NCBI RefSeq assembly: GCF_040364665.1 | Contig: NZ_BAABWX010000001.1 | Coordinates: 1,860,001-1,924,000 of the forward strand | Reading direction: 5' to 3' | DNA: 64,000 nucleotides | Source of the DNA: Cognatishimia sp. WU-CL00825 | GTDB lineage: Bacteria > Pseudomonadota > Alphaproteobacteria > Rhodobacterales > Rhodobacteraceae | Part shown: positions 63,414 through 64,000 of the stretch, one piece after another | Layout of the letters: every line of letters starts with the position of its first letter | How positions within the stretch are numbered: the first letter of the stretch is position 1 | Notes under the pieces: generated by a model | The model's database searches: none | Seen by the model: only the letters and a program-made list of their open reading frames with translations | What the model was told of the DNA's origin: nothing | Made by a program: the position numbers and the translations under genes

Positions 63414-64000
63414 TTAATTGCCAATCGGACGCCAACGGCGTCCATCGCGGTGCATCAAGAGCAATGAATCTTCTGGTCCAGAGCTCCCAACGTCATATTG
63501 TTGGGGCTTCAGATTTCGGTCAGTCCAATCTGCTATGATTGGGTCCGCCCAAGCCCATGCGGCTTCCACCTCGTCGCCACGCATAAACAGGGTTTGATCC
63601 CCGCGGATAACATCCATGATTAACCGCTCATATGCGTCCTGGGGTCGCTCAGCATCCTTAAGACTGTCGGCAAAGGTCATATCCAAAGAAGCCTCAGTCA
63701 GGCGCATACCACCGGGTCCCGGATCCTTGATTGTTGTGTGCAAGGTCATGCCCTCGTCCGGCTGCAAACGTATAACCAAAACGTTGCCCTGCGGGACATC
63801 AAGTCCCGGAAAAATCATATGTGGTGGATTTCGGAAATAGACCGCGATTTCGCTCAGCCGTTCGCGCAGGCATTTCCCCGTGCGCAAATAAAACGGGGTC
63901 CCGGCCCAACGCCAATTGGCGACATTTACCTTTAAGCCAATGAAGCTTTCTGTAATCGACTTGTCATTACCGGAGTGATCCCGGTAGCTGCCTTGGTCTC
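63414..64000 (-). CDS. zwf: Glucose-6-phosphate 1-dehydrogenase, C-terminal part (5' end beyond window)
   Basis: The C-terminal 195 or so residues of G6PDH are in view; the gene continues past 64000. Evidence: the frame is open to the window end and contains NWRWAGTPFYLRTGK, ERLSEIAVYFRNPP, VLVIRLQPDEGM, PQDAYERLIMDVIRGDQTLFMRGDEVEAAWAWADPI and YDVGSSGPEDS. It makes 6-phosphogluconolactone and NADPH to feed the Entner-Doudoroff pathway. No pgl (6-phosphogluconolactonase) lies between zwf and edd; the gap is 32 nt. The N-terminal Rossmann domain is not visible. Confidence 0.95.
   Translation of the reverse strand, partial: DQGSYRDHSGNDKSITESFIGLKVNVANWRWAGTPFYLRTGKCLRERLSEIAVYFRNPPHMIFPGLDVPQGNVLVIRLQPDEGMTLHTTIKDPGPGGMRLTEASLDMTFADSLKDAERPQDAYERLIMDVIRGDQTLFMRGDEVEAAWAWADPIIADWTDRNLKPQQYDVGSSGPEDSLLLMHRDGRRWRPIGN

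Overview
The window looks like a chromosomal piece of a marine Roseobacter-group alphaproteobacterium (Rhodobacteraceae). The grounds are moderately high GC, typical alphaproteobacterial gene sets (short HisG with HisZ, folB-folP-glmM, glyQ and glyS flanking a small membrane-anchored protein, paired Lrp/AsnC regulators next to ilvC, an FAD/GcvT dimethylglycine-dehydrogenase-like enzyme) and a dispersed hairpin repeat ending in GTATTT that I associate with this group. No species is claimed. There is no rRNA, CRISPR array, integrase, transposase or origin in view.

Layout. 1-1208 is the edge of an accessory segment: the 3' part of an unusual gene with polymerase-palm-like motifs, then a gene-free stretch that abuts the 3' end of a tRNA-Gln gene (1209-1283, minus). 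This is the geometry of an element integrated at a tRNA. 1498-10063 holds yqeY, carA, a membrane glycosyltransferase, a GntR regulator, a HAD nucleotidase, a UbiH-type hydroxylase, two coupled Lrp/AsnC genes and ilvC. 10535-14698 is a run of small accessory genes (SnoaL-like, GyrI-like, ArsR plus SRPBCC, hemerythrin-like, EamA exporter). 14705-25267 is mostly minus-strand housekeeping: glyQ - small membrane protein - glyS - ppdK, a cell-wall hydrolase, and folB-folP-glmM. 25419-27173 encodes an exported trypsin-fold protein that has lost catalytic residues. hisS-hisZ-hisG, slyX, an M20 amidohydrolase and dnaE follow.

36316-45710 is a seven-gene plus-strand unit in which nearly every junction overlaps by 1-8 nt. 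It encodes xanthine dehydrogenase (xdhA, xdhB), its maturation factor XdhC, and a BMP-type ABC importer (ATPase, two permeases, binding protein). Together they look like a purine uptake and oxidation module. 46015-50233 holds an aldo/keto reductase, a DUF938 methyltransferase and the dimethylglycine-dehydrogenase-like enzyme. 50376-58783 holds panC-panB, rpe, a hydroxyacid dehydrogenase, a GNAT enzyme and several unrecognised small or membrane proteins, including a 47-residue ORF with a clear GGAGG site. The right end carries ilvD and the Entner-Doudoroff genes zwf(partial)-edd-eda.

The most interesting signals are: the palm-like gene beside tRNA-Gln; the dispersed GTATTT hairpin repeat, with one copy translated in frame inside XdhB and another supplying the C-terminus of the DUF938 protein; a pair of near-identical ~57-bp double-palindrome repeats, each between convergent genes; the pseudoprotease; a FolB protein fused to a possible amino-acid-kinase-like domain; and two genes (5989, 30871) whose promoters sit so close to the ATG that they look leaderless. 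Everything was read by eye, so family calls rest on recognised motifs and no search was run.
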